Origin: an uncultured Saprospiraceae bacterium
Lineage (GTDB): Bacteria; Bacteroidota; Bacteroidia; Chitinophagales; Saprospiraceae
Direction of reading: 5' to 3'
NCBI GenBank assembly: GCA_937969415.1
Contig: CALBWK010000100.1
Span: 1 to 34,375 of the forward strand
Length of the DNA stretch: 34,375 bases
Of this stretch, positions 8,917 through 18,700 are shown in pieces; position 1 is the first letter of the stretch, and each line of letters opens with the position of its first letter. The position numbers and the translations under genes were made by a program. The notes below the pieces were generated by a model. The model did no database searches. It was not told where the DNA came from and saw nothing but the letters and a program-made list of their open reading frames with translations.

Positions 8917-10698
8917 CTAGATACCTTTAAGACTAGAAGTCATAGAGTTTAACATAAGCTTTAATGCATTCCCTTTATCTCCAGAAGTCTTAACAACCAT
9001 ATCAAAAGCCATAGTATTGTTCTCAACTCTTCCAGAAGATATATGCATCTCCTTATAATCATCTCGTAGTCTGCTAACTGTTGCAGAGTCTAAAGGCAAC
9101 ATACCAGAAAGACTTTCAATTACTGAAGAACTATTTACAAACATATTGAATGAATTTTTTCTGAGGAACTTTCTATGTTTACCTAACTTTCTATCGCTCT
9201 TGCCAGAAGCGTAATTGTTGACCTTACTCTTAGAATTTGTCAAGTAGACTATGCCATTGTTATGCGAAAAGTACATGTCAAAAGGTGCCCCCATATCCTT
9301 GGCGGGTATTCTGTGGTGATTTCCTTCAACATTTGCAACGCCATATTTCTTAGCAAGTCTCATTAACTTTGAGACAATCTTTTTATTTTCTGATCCGAGC
9401 ATTACAGAAAATACAGGCATAGGTTCCATTCTAGTTTTTTCTACCTGAGTAGGATTAAAATCCTTGTCATACTCGGTATCCATATAAGTCACTTCTTGCT
9501 CTTCAACATTATGTAGCACCATCAAACCATCACCTGTTATCAATTTCCCTATCGCTTCTTCATCAAGAATAACTTCCATCAAATCCATACCTACACCTAG
9601 TTCTTCGCTAAAATCTGGCAAGAGCGAACCATACAATTTTTGAAAATTTGATGGATACTCTTTAAGCATCTTTTCTGTGTCAGACGAGAAACTCATATAT
9701 GACAATACGTCTTCTTGATTAAAGTGCTTGAGAAAAGATCTGTCCATCTTTGAATATACCTTGGCGAAAGACTCAGCAAGCTCAGGTTTAAGCCCCATAG
9801 TAGATTCCAATCTCATTTCGTCTTTATTAAAGATAAGATTAGAAGACATGTTGGTCATTCCTGTGGGCATCCCCTCACTAGCAAAGCCAGCCGCCGCACC
9901 AGGAATCTGAGAGAGCAACTCTGTTGGCATCGCGTCCTTCATTAAGTCATCCAAATTACCTAACCAAAAGTATGCAGATGAATTACTCTTTTTACCTTTC
10001 GTATAGCTTGTTACATTACGGATGGACTGCGCTGAAGAAGTGTTGATGATATTAGTGAACTGTTCTGTCATCATCAGTGTCATTTCTTCTGGAGAATGCA
10101 AAGGTGGTGCATTCATATTTTTGATCATAAGTTCGATAGCCAAATCTTGCTCTTCTTGAGCCTCTGCATCATAGAGGACTGAACCCTCTTCTCCTAGTGC
10201 AGTACCTTCTTGATTTGCCTGACGTTCTGCCTCTTTCTCCGCCTTCAACTCTTCCATTGTATATACTCTCTTTGGAAAATTAGTATAACTAAAAATAGCA
10301 GTGTTACTATTCCAAGCTGCAGTGGTTCCATCCTCCATTATAACTTTGAAGCCATTCATCATTTGTGGTTCAGCAGGCAACATAGAGGTCAAAAACTCTT
10401 CTGCCTTTTTCATATCGGTCAGACCGAAAACAAAATTTTGGTAAGTCCCAGACTCACGCATATCTAAGAAATAGTACGCCTTAGACTTTATATTGATACC
10501 TAATTCTTCTAAATCCATAGGACCATCTGGCCCTGGTGGCATCATCATTTCTATATCGGCAAAATCAATTAAACTAAAAATCTGACCTCCATCTATTTCC
10601 ACTACTGCCTTAGTATCCTTAGAAATATATTGTTCCAAATTTTGAGATTGTAAACTAGATACAATCAAAAGGCAAAAGAATGCTAATTTTGTTTTCAT
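8917..10698 (-). CDS. DUF4836 family exported protein
   Basis: A 593-residue protein with a cleavable signal peptide (about 1-19, ending SLQSQ). The mature start YISKDTKAVVEIDGGQIFSL matches the general form of the DUF4836 family, which is common in Bacteroidota envelopes and has no known activity. Residues about 148-190 form a highly charged insert (KAEKEAERQANQEG) likely to be helical. The segment 389-435 (GDGLMVLHNV, EYDKDFNPTQVE, EPMPVFSVMLG) is shared with the downstream gene. The middle gene of a lipoprotein/DUF4836/DUF4836-like operon, 43 bases after the lipoprotein. The family assignment is inference from pattern recall; the paralogy with the neighbour is seen directly. Confidence 0.75.
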   Translation of the reverse strand: MKTKLAFFCLLIVSSLQSQNLEQYISKDTKAVVEIDGGQIFSLIDFADIEMMMPPGPDGPMDLEELGINIKSKAYYFLDMRESGTYQNFVFGLTDMKKAEEFLTSMLPAEPQMMNGFKVIMEDGTTAAWNSNTAIFSYTNFPKRVYTMEELKAEKEAERQANQEGTALGEEGSVLYDAEAQEEQDLAIELMIKNMNAPPLHSPEEMTLMMTEQFTNIINTSSAQSIRNVTSYTKGKKSNSSAYFWLGNLDDLMKDAMPTELLSQIPGAAAGFASEGMPTGMTNMSSNLIFNKDEMRLESTMGLKPELAESFAKVYSKMDRSFLKHFNQEDVLSYMSFSSDTEKMLKEYPSNFQKLYGSLLPDFSEELGVGMDLMEVILDEEAIGKLITGDGLMVLHNVEEQEVTYMDTEYDKDFNPTQVEKTRMEPMPVFSVMLGSENKKIVSKLMRLAKKYGVANVEGNHHRIPAKDMGAPFDMYFSHNNGIVYLTNSKSKVNNYASGKSDRKLGKHRKFLRKNSFNMFVNSSSVIESLSGMLPLDSATVSRLRDDYKEMHISSGRVENNTMAFDMVVKTSGDKGNALKLMLNSMTSSLKGI

Positions 10699-10741
10699 AG
10701 TAAAATTATCTTAGTAAAGTTGGTTGTAGCACTAAAATGCA

Positions 10742-11407
10742 CTACTGAAGTTTTATAGAATTTTTAATACTTGTCTTATTTGCGATGATATCAGGAACAT
10801 CTACTTTAAGCATAACAGCTTTTTTGTTTCCAGCAACTCTAGAAGACTCATTAGCTACAGAAGCTATCTCGGATTCAAATCTATAAATGGTCGTTACTGA
10901 GGCTTCTTCCAAAACCTTCTTATCACTACGCTTGACTTTTTTAATTTCCTCAGCCAGATTATAATGGTAGTTTCTTGTAAACAATTTACTATCGGTGTTA
11001 TACATAAACTGCTTATTGTCTTCTAACACTTTCTTGTGGCTATCAGTACTAAAATGTGTTATCACAGAATTAAGTACATCTACGTTCTCGAAATCACAGG
11101 TTACCGAAAATATGAAATCATCAAAATTCATAGTGTGAGTGACATTGCCTACTCCATCTATACTCTTTATCTCAGAAATCATCTCAGACATATTCCTCTT
11201 TATATCCGTCTCTGATGGCACTTTGTAGTCATTAATACTATCCATAAGCATAATAGACTTGAGCTTGGTTTTGCTTCGACTTATGTTGACTGTCATAGTT
11301 ATTTGTCCCGATCCGTCGTCATTCAACATCACCTCTTCAATAACTTCAAAACAGCCTGAGTGTACAAACAAGATAAACAAAAAGAAAGATGCTCTAATAT
11401 ACTTCAT
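10742..11407 (-). CDS. Small lipoprotein, first gene of DUF4836-like operon
   Basis: A 221-residue protein with a lipoprotein signal: MKYIRASFFLFILFVHSGC, with the lipidated cysteine at 19. The mature protein begins FEVIEEVMLNDDGSGQ, with a strand-forming D-G-S-G motif followed by TMTVNISRSKTKLKSI, a pattern seen in several Bacteroidota lipoproteins of unknown role. No acidic tag directly follows the cysteine, so retention on the periplasmic face is as likely as surface export. It is followed closely by two DUF4836-like genes, so the three products probably act together in the envelope. I do not recognise the function. Confidence 0.75.
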   Translation of the reverse strand: MKYIRASFFLFILFVHSGCFEVIEEVMLNDDGSGQITMTVNISRSKTKLKSIMLMDSINDYKVPSETDIKRNMSEMISEIKSIDGVGNVTHTMNFDDFIFSVTCDFENVDVLNSVITHFSTDSHKKVLEDNKQFMYNTDSKLFTRNYHYNLAEEIKKVKRSDKKVLEEASVTTIYRFESEIASVANESSRVAGNKKAVMLKVDVPDIIANKTSIKNSIKLQ

Positions 11408-11612
11408 AAAGTGTCCTTATAAATGGTCTATAAAAGTACAATTTTTAGCAAGAATTGGTTTCAATAAGTCTGATTGTATTACTTTGGTTCCATAGTATCT
11501 TCACTAGGTTTTCAATCATTTGCAACTAATTATCACAACATATATACTTAGTGTCATTAAAATCTTACAACTCAGAAAAAATTGTCATTTGCTTCTAGAA
11601 GAAGGAATAGCC

Positions 11613-12134
11613 TTATTCTTCCAAATTCAAGACATACCACTCTATCGCTTCTGTGTCGAGATTCGCTCTCCTACCTGATGCCTCTGGAGCATAATGGTCA
11701 GCGAGATAATTCAAAATAATAGGTTCACTACTACCTAAATCTGGAAGGCCCTGTGTCTCTTGCATCCATACAATAAGATTCTTCCAGCCATCGCGAGTAG
11801 CTCGATTCTGAGTAATTAATTTGGCAGAGTGGCAAGAAGTACAAGCGCTGATGACGACTTTAAGATTATCATCTGCCTTGAGGCCGGTTTTGAGATGAAT
11901 GCCATTTTCGATAAGATCCCAGTCTTCATTTCTCGCACGTCTGAGTAGCTTTTCTCTTTCTCTGGTCATCTTAGATAATTGTTCCTGAGAATACTGAGGT
12001 CTATCTAAGAATCGACTAACTTCATCTCCTATCGTTATATAGGCTATTGCCAGTACGATGCCCATCACCATCATATTGATGAGTAGCAACAAGATCTTCC
12101 ATGTGTCTTCGGTATTGTAGTTGTGTAGTTGCAT
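11613..12134 (-). CDS. sorB: Membrane-tethered monohaem cytochrome c, sulfite oxidase electron acceptor (SorB-like)
   Basis: A 173-residue protein with one N-terminal membrane segment (about 13-35) that should hold it on the periplasmic side. A haem c motif C-T-S-C-H is at 98-102. Met124 in IVWMQETQGL is the best candidate for the sixth ligand. The block following the haem motif (ITQNRATRDGWKNLIVWM, then LPDLG and ILNYLADHYAP) is the pattern found in cytochromes paired with sulfite dehydrogenases. The start codon lies one base after the stop of the sulfite oxidase gene, so the two are almost surely translated together. Inferred role: it accepts two electrons, one at a time, from the molybdenum enzyme and passes them to the respiratory chain. 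It is the last gene of the four-gene sulfur operon. Confidence 0.85.
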   Translation of the reverse strand: MQLHNYNTEDTWKILLLLINMMVMGIVLAIAYITIGDEVSRFLDRPQYSQEQLSKMTREREKLLRRARNEDWDLIENGIHLKTGLKADDNLKVVISACTSCHSAKLITQNRATRDGWKNLIVWMQETQGLPDLGSSEPIILNYLADHYAPEASGRRANLDTEAIEWYVLNLEE

Positions 12135-12135
12135 C

Positions 12136-13362
12136 TTACTCTACCTTGACTGCTATCCTATGACAGGCATTATTGAGATAGCCTTTGGGGTTCCAACCAG
12201 GTAAGAGCATAGGCTGGGTGTCGCCATTGGAATCTGTTGCTCTAGCCCATACTTCATAATACCCCGGCTCTGGAAATTGTATTTCAGTACTAAATTGTTG
12301 CCACGCATAGCGATTGAGACTACTAGAAACATTTGCCATCCGCCAATGCATTCCAAAGTCAATAGAATACTCGACTTTAACTATCTCCAGACCAGAGGTC
12401 CAAGCTTGACCGGATAGAGGTAGCCGTTGTCCCTGCTGTATTGTAGCGCCGGTCTTGGGATATGTAATTAGGGATTTGACGGGCATACTCTCGATGATAC
12501 ACATATCTTCATCTTGCACCTTTGCTCCCGGTGCGACAGGCGCACAAGGGACTCTATACGCTGTCCCTTGCATTTTTTGTCCGTCGTGGACTCGATCACG
12601 TAATACAATTTTTTGCAACCACTTTCCAGAACAAGATGCAGGGTAGCCTCCAAAAACCAATCGCAAAGGATATCCATTTAGTAAAGGCAAATCTTTGTCA
12701 TTCATTGCCCACGCTATCATACTTTCGTCTTCCATAGCTTTCTCGATAGGGACACCTCTTGAGATAGGATCCTTATCTGCTGCACCAGAGAGATGTGTAT
12801 CTGCTCCATAATACCCTAGGTAAACAGCATTTGATTTGACACCAACATCAGCTAAGAGATCCTTGAGTCTGATCCCTGTCCACTTCACACAACCCACAGC
12901 GCCAGTACCCCATTGGTTGCCCTTTGCGGGTGGATTAAATTCTTTTCTTCCATTTCCGCCACACTCCAAGGTCAGGTTATAACTCACCTGCTCAAATTTA
13001 GATTTGAGATCACTTAGTGAATAGCTCTTTTTTTTGGAAACGGATTCTCCTGAGACAGAAAGCACCCATTTAGAGGGATCGATATTCTTGGGAGGCAATC
13101 CATTGTTCCTTACAAAAAACAAATCGTTTGGAGTCTGTACATCTTTAAGTAAATGTGCAGGGGTTTCCATATTTATAGGTCTATCATTGAGCACAGTAAG
13201 AAGATTACTCTTACCAGGAAATCCAAATTCTTCACCCTCTTTTAAGCCTATTAAATCCATTCCTAAAGGAATGTTTTTACCATAGACAATATTGGACCCC
13301 ATAGATACAGCTAATGAAGCGAGAAGTGATTCTTTGATAAACTGCCTACGTCTCTGACTCAT
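12136..13362 (-). CDS. sorA: Tat-exported sulfite oxidase / sulfite dehydrogenase molybdenum subunit (SorA-like)
   Basis: A molybdopterin enzyme expected to oxidise sulfite to sulfate in the periplasm. I chose the ATG at 13362 (MSQRRRQFIKESLLASL) because it gives a compact twin-arginine signal and lies one base after the stop of the preceding gene. The longer frame to 13392 begins with GTG and overlaps that gene. Counting from the longer start, the molybdenum-binding cysteine is Cys134 in TLECGGNGRKEF, followed by WGTGAVGCVKWTGIRL, both typical of the sulfite oxidase fold. The C-terminal about 110 residues (LPLSGQAW, IVKVEYSIDFGMHWR, YYEVWARATDSNGDTQP, GYLNNACHRIAVKV) are the dimerisation domain. 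There is no haem b5 domain, so electrons must leave through the adjacent cytochrome. Confidence 0.9.
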   Translation of the reverse strand: MSQRRRQFIKESLLASLAVSMGSNIVYGKNIPLGMDLIGLKEGEEFGFPGKSNLLTVLNDRPINMETPAHLLKDVQTPNDLFFVRNNGLPPKNIDPSKWVLSVSGESVSKKKSYSLSDLKSKFEQVSYNLTLECGGNGRKEFNPPAKGNQWGTGAVGCVKWTGIRLKDLLADVGVKSNAVYLGYYGADTHLSGAADKDPISRGVPIEKAMEDESMIAWAMNDKDLPLLNGYPLRLVFGGYPASCSGKWLQKIVLRDRVHDGQKMQGTAYRVPCAPVAPGAKVQDEDMCIIESMPVKSLITYPKTGATIQQGQRLPLSGQAWTSGLEIVKVEYSIDFGMHWRMANVSSSLNRYAWQQFSTEIQFPEPGYYEVWARATDSNGDTQPMLLPGWNPKGYLNNACHRIAVKVE

Positions 13363-13363
13363 T

Positions 13364-14422
13364 CTATTGAATTCGTTGATGCTCTGAAGCACTAAATTTT
13401 TTCTTCGAAAAACCTAACAATGATTGCTGATGAAATTTATCTGGAAAAGATTCTACTCCAGGGAAACCTAATTTGATGTCCTTTCCATTATGTGGGATAT
13501 AGGCTGTACCAAAAAGGTAATCCCATACAGCCAAGGTCAGTCCAAAATTAATTCCATATCTTCTTTCTTCAGGCAACTCAAAAGAATGGTGCCAGATATG
13601 CATCTCGGGACTATTAAATAAATACTTCATCACGGGACCCAGTACTAAAAAACCAACAACCGCAGCAATTGCAATAGTCAGCAGTGTTGTTGATAAGGAA
13701 GTAGCAGTAACCAAACTAAAATCTAAAAGATTCTGACTAACTACAAAGCCCAACAAAACGGCAATAATAACGCCTGTGTATCTGTGGTTAATCGAAATAT
13801 TGGAATGATTATAATGTCCCCAAGCTAGAGTAAAAATGTGAATTATAAAAAAATCGTGCAAGCCTATACCTAGAAGGGCTAACGGAATGTATTCTAAAGT
13901 CCTATACACTATGTTTTCCATCCAATGATATCTTAAATGGGCTGCAAATCCCATCTCTTCCACAGAATGATGTACTTGATGAAATTGCCAAAGCCATTCC
14001 GATTTATGCAGAAGTCTATGTATCCACCATTGTACAAAATCTCTAACCAAAAAACCCACTAAAAGAATAGACCACATAGGCCAGTTAGTCATAGGATTAG
14101 ATTGACGTAAATCAAATCCACTAGTGAGCGATTTTATACCATCATTAAATAAATTTACTATGACATCTGAGGCTGCATTATATATTATTAATGAAAAAAT
14201 AAAGAAGTTGAAAAACATATAAAAGCCATCCAACCAAAAGTCTTTTCTAAAAATGGCTTGTTTCTTTCTCCAAGGTATAATGACTTCCATCATAAAAAAG
14301 AAGAGAGATACTGCTATCAACCAATAAAAATAACTCTTGAAGGAAGGATGGGTAATTTCATACCACAAGTAACCTCCATACCCTTTGTAGCCTTCAATAA
14401 ATATGTCTAGATACTTATTCAT
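13364..14422 (-). CDS. Sterol desaturase / fatty acid hydroxylase family membrane protein
   Basis: A multi-spanning di-iron membrane protein. I chose the ATG at 14422 (MNKYLDIFIEGYKG), which overlaps the preceding stop by 8 bases; the longer frame to 14440 would begin with TTG. Counting from the longer start, the histidine boxes are HRLLH (141-145), HQVHH (154-158) and HIWHH (281-285), with extra histidines in WGHYNHSNIS (209, 212). These are the metal ligands of the family that hydroxylates or desaturates lipids using oxygen. Hydrophobic spans occur near 38-55, 73-88, 120-140, 180-205 and 222-270. Its position inside a rhodanese/sulfite oxidase operon is unexpected. The substrate cannot be told from sequence; a lipid is the family expectation. 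Confidence 0.88.
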   Translation of the reverse strand: MNKYLDIFIEGYKGYGGYLWYEITHPSFKSYFYWLIAVSLFFFMMEVIIPWRKKQAIFRKDFWLDGFYMFFNFFIFSLIIYNAASDVIVNLFNDGIKSLTSGFDLRQSNPMTNWPMWSILLVGFLVRDFVQWWIHRLLHKSEWLWQFHQVHHSVEEMGFAAHLRYHWMENIVYRTLEYIPLALLGIGLHDFFIIHIFTLAWGHYNHSNISINHRYTGVIIAVLLGFVVSQNLLDFSLVTATSLSTTLLTIAIAAVVGFLVLGPVMKYLFNSPEMHIWHHSFELPEERRYGINFGLTLAVWDYLFGTAYIPHNGKDIKLGFPGVESFPDKFHQQSLLGFSKKKFSASEHQRIQ

Positions 14423-15467
14423 TATAAATTTGATTTGCAATTAGAGAATCCTTGGCCGCAGCAAATACACTACCATCGCAATGAATTACCGGCAAAGTTG
14501 AATCCAAAGAATGTTTATAGCTCCACTCTACCCAAGATCCATCATAATTTTGTACGTTTTGATAGTCTAATATATGTTTTAACACGTAAAAAGTATGAGA
14601 TGTTCTTGACCCTGTCTGGCAATATAATATGATACGCTTATCCGGAGTAATCCTCAAACTGTCAAGATCATATCTCAAGTCTTTTTCAGTTTTTATCCTA
14701 TGGTCACCTTCGAGATCAGCCAACTTGGACCAATTAAGATGTATAGCAGTCGGTATCCGACCTCTACCATAGGCTCCTTTCTTATAAGGCAAGACCACTC
14801 CTTGTTGTATATAAGGCAGGCCTTCATACTCAAATGGCTCTCTTGTGTCTATTAATAAGGTCTGGGTATCCTGAATGGCTTCTACCACATCCTGAAACTC
14901 AGCAAGTATGGAAGCATCATAGGTATCACTAAGATGGTACTCTGATGGAGTAACAACTCTAGCAGCACCAGTCGTTGTCGGCAACCCCAACGAGGCCCAG
15001 TATCTGAGTCCACCATTGATTATTTTATAGTTTTCAAATCCATATAGGCTGAGTACCCAAGCGAGGCGCAAGGCATCTACATTGGCCTTAGCGTCGTAAA
15101 GCAGTAAAATTTTGTCCTTGCTATATCCTAGTGATTGCAGCAAAAACTGCAATTTCTCTCTGGATGGTAGCAACCCCGAGATTGGCTCAGATATGTCAGA
15201 AGTATAATCCGGTCTCCATATATTGAGGGCATTGGGAATGTGTGACTTATAGAAGGTCTTTTCCTTGGAAACCTGTACTACTATGTACTTCGTTGGTGAT
15301 TGTTGTAGCCAGTCATTAACAATCACTGGCGAGACTAAGTTAGCGGCCTTAATATTACTCTTATCTGAAGAATAAATTTCTTGACTGAAGGGAGTTGATT
15401 TCTCTTGTCCACATGCAGTTAACACAATCAGTAAGAACACAATATTTCTCCTTAATTCCATAGCCAT
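14415..15467 (-). CDS. Lipoprotein rhodanese (tandem-domain sulfurtransferase)
   Basis: A 350-residue two-domain sulfurtransferase of the thiosulfate/3-mercaptopyruvate type. The N-terminus (MAMELRRNIVFLLIVLTAC, Cys19) is a lipoprotein signal, which places the enzyme outside the cytoplasm. Domain 1 (about 45-170) has the usual inactive fold with YKSHIPNALNIW and NGGLRYWASLGLP and no loop cysteine. Domain 2 (about 185-325) has LLIDTREPFEYEG, GRIPTAIHLNW and the active loop C-Q-T-G-S-R with Cys283. The loop resembles thiosulfate sulfurtransferases more than CGSG-type mercaptopyruvate enzymes, but the substrate is not settled by this. First gene of the operon with the desaturase-like protein and sulfite oxidase, consistent with generating sulfite from sulfane sulfur. 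Confidence 0.87.
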   Translation of the reverse strand: MAMELRRNIVFLLIVLTACGQEKSTPFSQEIYSSDKSNIKAANLVSPVIVNDWLQQSPTKYIVVQVSKEKTFYKSHIPNALNIWRPDYTSDISEPISGLLPSREKLQFLLQSLGYSKDKILLLYDAKANVDALRLAWVLSLYGFENYKIINGGLRYWASLGLPTTTGAARVVTPSEYHLSDTYDASILAEFQDVVEAIQDTQTLLIDTREPFEYEGLPYIQQGVVLPYKKGAYGRGRIPTAIHLNWSKLADLEGDHRIKTEKDLRYDLDSLRITPDKRIILYCQTGSRTSHTFYVLKHILDYQNVQNYDGSWVEWSYKHSLDSTLPVIHCDGSVFAAAKDSLIANQIYNE

Positions 15468-15781
15468 TAGGTCCTGATGTCTTCTTCCCTAGTTGAAAAA
15501 AAGAAGAGCACTAAAGGTACATGACTCATAACGAAAATTAGAGTGAGTAGTCACAACGCAATTAGACTGCAATTTCAAACTCTATTTGATATTTTCGAAT
15601 CATACTTGCTGACTACGCTTTATTTTTAGCTGCTCATCAATAATTTTTTACTAGCTAATAGAACCGAGGTCAGTTCCATTTGCATTTATACTGAGTAGAT
15701 GAACTTGCACCAATGGTAGAAATTGACAAAAAAAAGGCAATCTCAGATGAGACCGCCCTTTACTATTGCTTTTAATTTAGA
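15468..15781. other. Intergenic region, 314 bases
   Basis: AT-rich region between the start of the rhodanese operon and the end of the 1032-aa protein. The left part should hold the operon's promoter, but I found no good match to the Bacteroidetes -7 box TAnnTTTG on the minus strand. The right part holds the terminator described separately. No open frame with a credible start or RNA gene is visible. Confidence 0.6.
15728..15761 (-). terminator. Intrinsic terminator of the 1032-aa protein gene
   Basis: Read on the minus strand, the arms AAAGGGCGGTCTC and GAGATTGCCTTT can pair as a 12-bp stem (two G-T pairs, one bulged G) around an ATCT loop. The stem runs directly into a run of eight T. It lies about 20 bases after the stop at 15782, the expected place and orientation for ending transcription of that gene. 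Confidence 0.85.
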
Positions 15782-18700
15782 TTAGTCAACCTTCATTATT
15801 CTCTTTAGGACTCCACCATCTGTATTAGCCAATTTGAGGTAATAGACTCCTTGTGGATAATCCATTAATGAGAAGGTCCCTATATAGCGGCCATCATAAT
15901 TCCCCAATTGCCTGCTGTAGACAAACTTTCCTTGATTATTCAATATCTCTACAGTGAGTAAAGGTTTATCATAATTGAGATTGACGATCTCTATATCGAA
16001 TACCCCTTTAGTCGGATTTGGAAACATATTGATAGCAAACTCATCACTCAAATCAACCAATGAAGTAGACGAAGGTACAGTCACCAGTAACGATTCTTGA
16101 CATACGCCATCACCTGCTATGACAACAACTTCATATTCTCCAGCAGCTAGATTGGTAAATAATGCATTATCTTGAAAAGTAAGTCCATTATCAATACTGT
16201 ACTGATATGGTCCTGCCGCCCCTTGGGCCTCAACTAATATCGAACCTGTATTCTCAGAATTTATATCATCTCCCACATCAACTGTCGAACTTATTTCGCA
16301 TTGCTCACAGAAGGTTCTTTCGAGTACAAATCCATAGTTTCCGTCATTGAGTAATAACACATCGCCATCAGAAGTTAAAATCTCAATGTTACCCTCTCCA
16401 AACAAACAGCAAAGCCCATCGCCAGCGGCATCTGTCACCACTAGGTTGTAACAAGAATCTGTCTGTATACAGATATCCTTCGTATAAAACCCTTCATCAG
16501 GTGTATCCTCAAGATCTCCCGACTGCAAAACAGTACCATCCAAAGTCTCTATAGTCCAACCCACTTCTGCAGGAAATTCATCAGCTGTTATATTAAGTGT
16601 AATGAACCGTCCTGCACCATTCTGGAAATATGGCAACTCTCCACTTGAATTACCTTCTGTTTCATCCCTCTCTCCGTTTGCCATACTCAAAACGAACTCT
16701 ATTGAATTATCCCCAACATCAGGAATCATTGCTTCATAAGTGAATGTCTCAGACTCTTGAAAAGCTAGATTCCCTTGATAGTCAATCTGATCTACCTCTG
16801 TACCATTAAGGAGGACAGCTATTGTAGCAGTCTGTAAAGATTGGAATCCATCATTAGTGATTGTAAGCTCAAAAGGAGACAATGCACTACATCCGTTGTC
16901 ATCCCCTCTAGCAGAAAGGCCTCCATCATTAGACAGCAACTGTCTCACTACAGCGGTAGTGGTATTATTTCTATCATTTACATCTGAAGGATTCGTTATA
17001 GTTGCTGATAATTCATAAGAACCAAGTTCTGACAGATTAACGGCTTGGCTAAATGTATGTGTATAGGTTTGCCTCGATTCCAATGTCATCGCAACATTAT
17101 CTGTAACCACCGCTACACCATCGAGCATTAAGGTTACATCAAAGTTTGTTAACGGACTAAGGCCTACATTAGTAAACTCTGCAACAACTATTTCAGCCGT
17201 TGTCAAAGCATCTGAATCAACTGGCTGAGTAATGGCTGTTGCTGCCAAATCAAAAGTATCTACTGCTAATTCAAAAGAAACTATGCGGGTACGCGTACCT
17301 CCAGGGCCTGCATACTCTCCTGTAAACCAGAATCTATTCCTATCTGGCATCACAGACATCTGTGTATAATCACCAAATCGTCCTCCTGAGTTTATAGCAC
17401 TTGAACCTTCTACTATATTGACTTCAGGAAGTGTCATCACACCAAGAGGATCTGTAGCAAATCTAGCTGTATAAGCCATACCAACAAATTGATCCTCACT
17501 CGTTACATTATAAGCCATCGCAATAGTACCTAATTCATCTATTGCTATTCCTCCCATAAATCTATCTAAACCATCATCCGGAGCAAATGTCCCTTCTTGA
17601 TACAAGCTCCAATCTTCTGTAGCAGTTCTTCGCAATTCTACCCATCGCATCCCTGCAAGATTCTCACCATCGGTAACATCTGTAACAAAATTAAAAACCA
17701 ATGACTCATGCGTTCCAAAATTTCTTTGGTGCGGCACATTAAGAATCAATTCCGGCAAAGCATCAAGACCTGCACCACCTCTCTGAGGCACACAATGGAA
17801 TCCAAAACTTATGGCAGAACATGGATAAGAATCAAATGGTGTTGTGATTATAGAGGTCCTGTCTACAGTAGTGTTATTGGGTACGTCAAAATCTAGATTG
17901 AATCTGTAAATCTCCACTTGATCTTGTGCTGGGCCTCCAGGCCATGAACTATCATTGATAGCCATTGTAATCGGTCTAGTATCAAAAGGCAACAATTGTC
18001 CATTCCAGTCAACTGGTGTTGTTACATAGAATCCGGCTTCTGTATTGCCGTTACCATCAATTTCTACACGTAATATAGAAACATCATCCGCTCCATCCAT
18101 CAGGGCTTGCTTGTCCAAAAAATACTGATGGAGATCAGCTCCGCCTCTTTCGTTAGTCGTAACGACTATAGCTTCTGGAGAAATTGAATACTTAGGGTAA
18201 TCAGGGAAGTTAGGCGTCGCAAATGAATACGCAAAATAACTACCTAAAGGGTCGTTTGTTTCACTTATCGCAACCAACAAATTAGCCGGACCAGTAAACT
18301 CCGTTAAAATCCATCTGTCTGAGATTTCATCATAAAGGATAATTGGATCACCCAACGACATAGCTCCAAACTCGGCCCAAAGGTCATTCATTTCAAATTC
18401 CAAAATCAGGTTGCCTTCAATGTCGAAGACACCTACGTCGGTAACATTAATTGATTGTATATAGTGTTGACTACTGACATCACCTGTAGGATCTGTCGGA
18501 GAACCAAAAGAATCAGTCAGACCATCTATATTGATAATAGGCTCACTAGACATCATTCTCGTAGGAGGACTGACTTCTTTCTGTCTGATAGGATCTGGTC
18601 CTTGATGCTCAAGGTCTTTGTGTACGGCATTTCCTTGACTCCTTCTGCCAAGAAAATTATTGGGTACGGTCTTTAACTTTTTAGCTGCATTTTTCTTAGA

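Noticed and set aside
11585-11612. Hairpin-like AAGG/CCTT and GAAG/CTTC pairs after the cytochrome gene
   Set aside because: The stem is interrupted by unpaired bases and the T run lies well away from it, so I cannot call it a terminator.
12153-12737. Overlapping short frames within the sulfite oxidase gene on both strands
   Set aside because: They share no recognisable motif and sit inside a highly conserved enzyme gene.
13363-13392. Longer GTG-initiated start for the sulfite oxidase
   Set aside because: It would overlap the preceding gene by 29 bases and add 10 residues before an already complete Tat signal; the ATG at 13362 fits better.
15479-15514. Possible TCTTCTT/AAGAAGA hairpin upstream of the rhodanese gene
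   Set aside because: The stem is only 7 weak pairs in a purine/pyrimidine-rich stretch and matches no riboswitch or leader I recognise.
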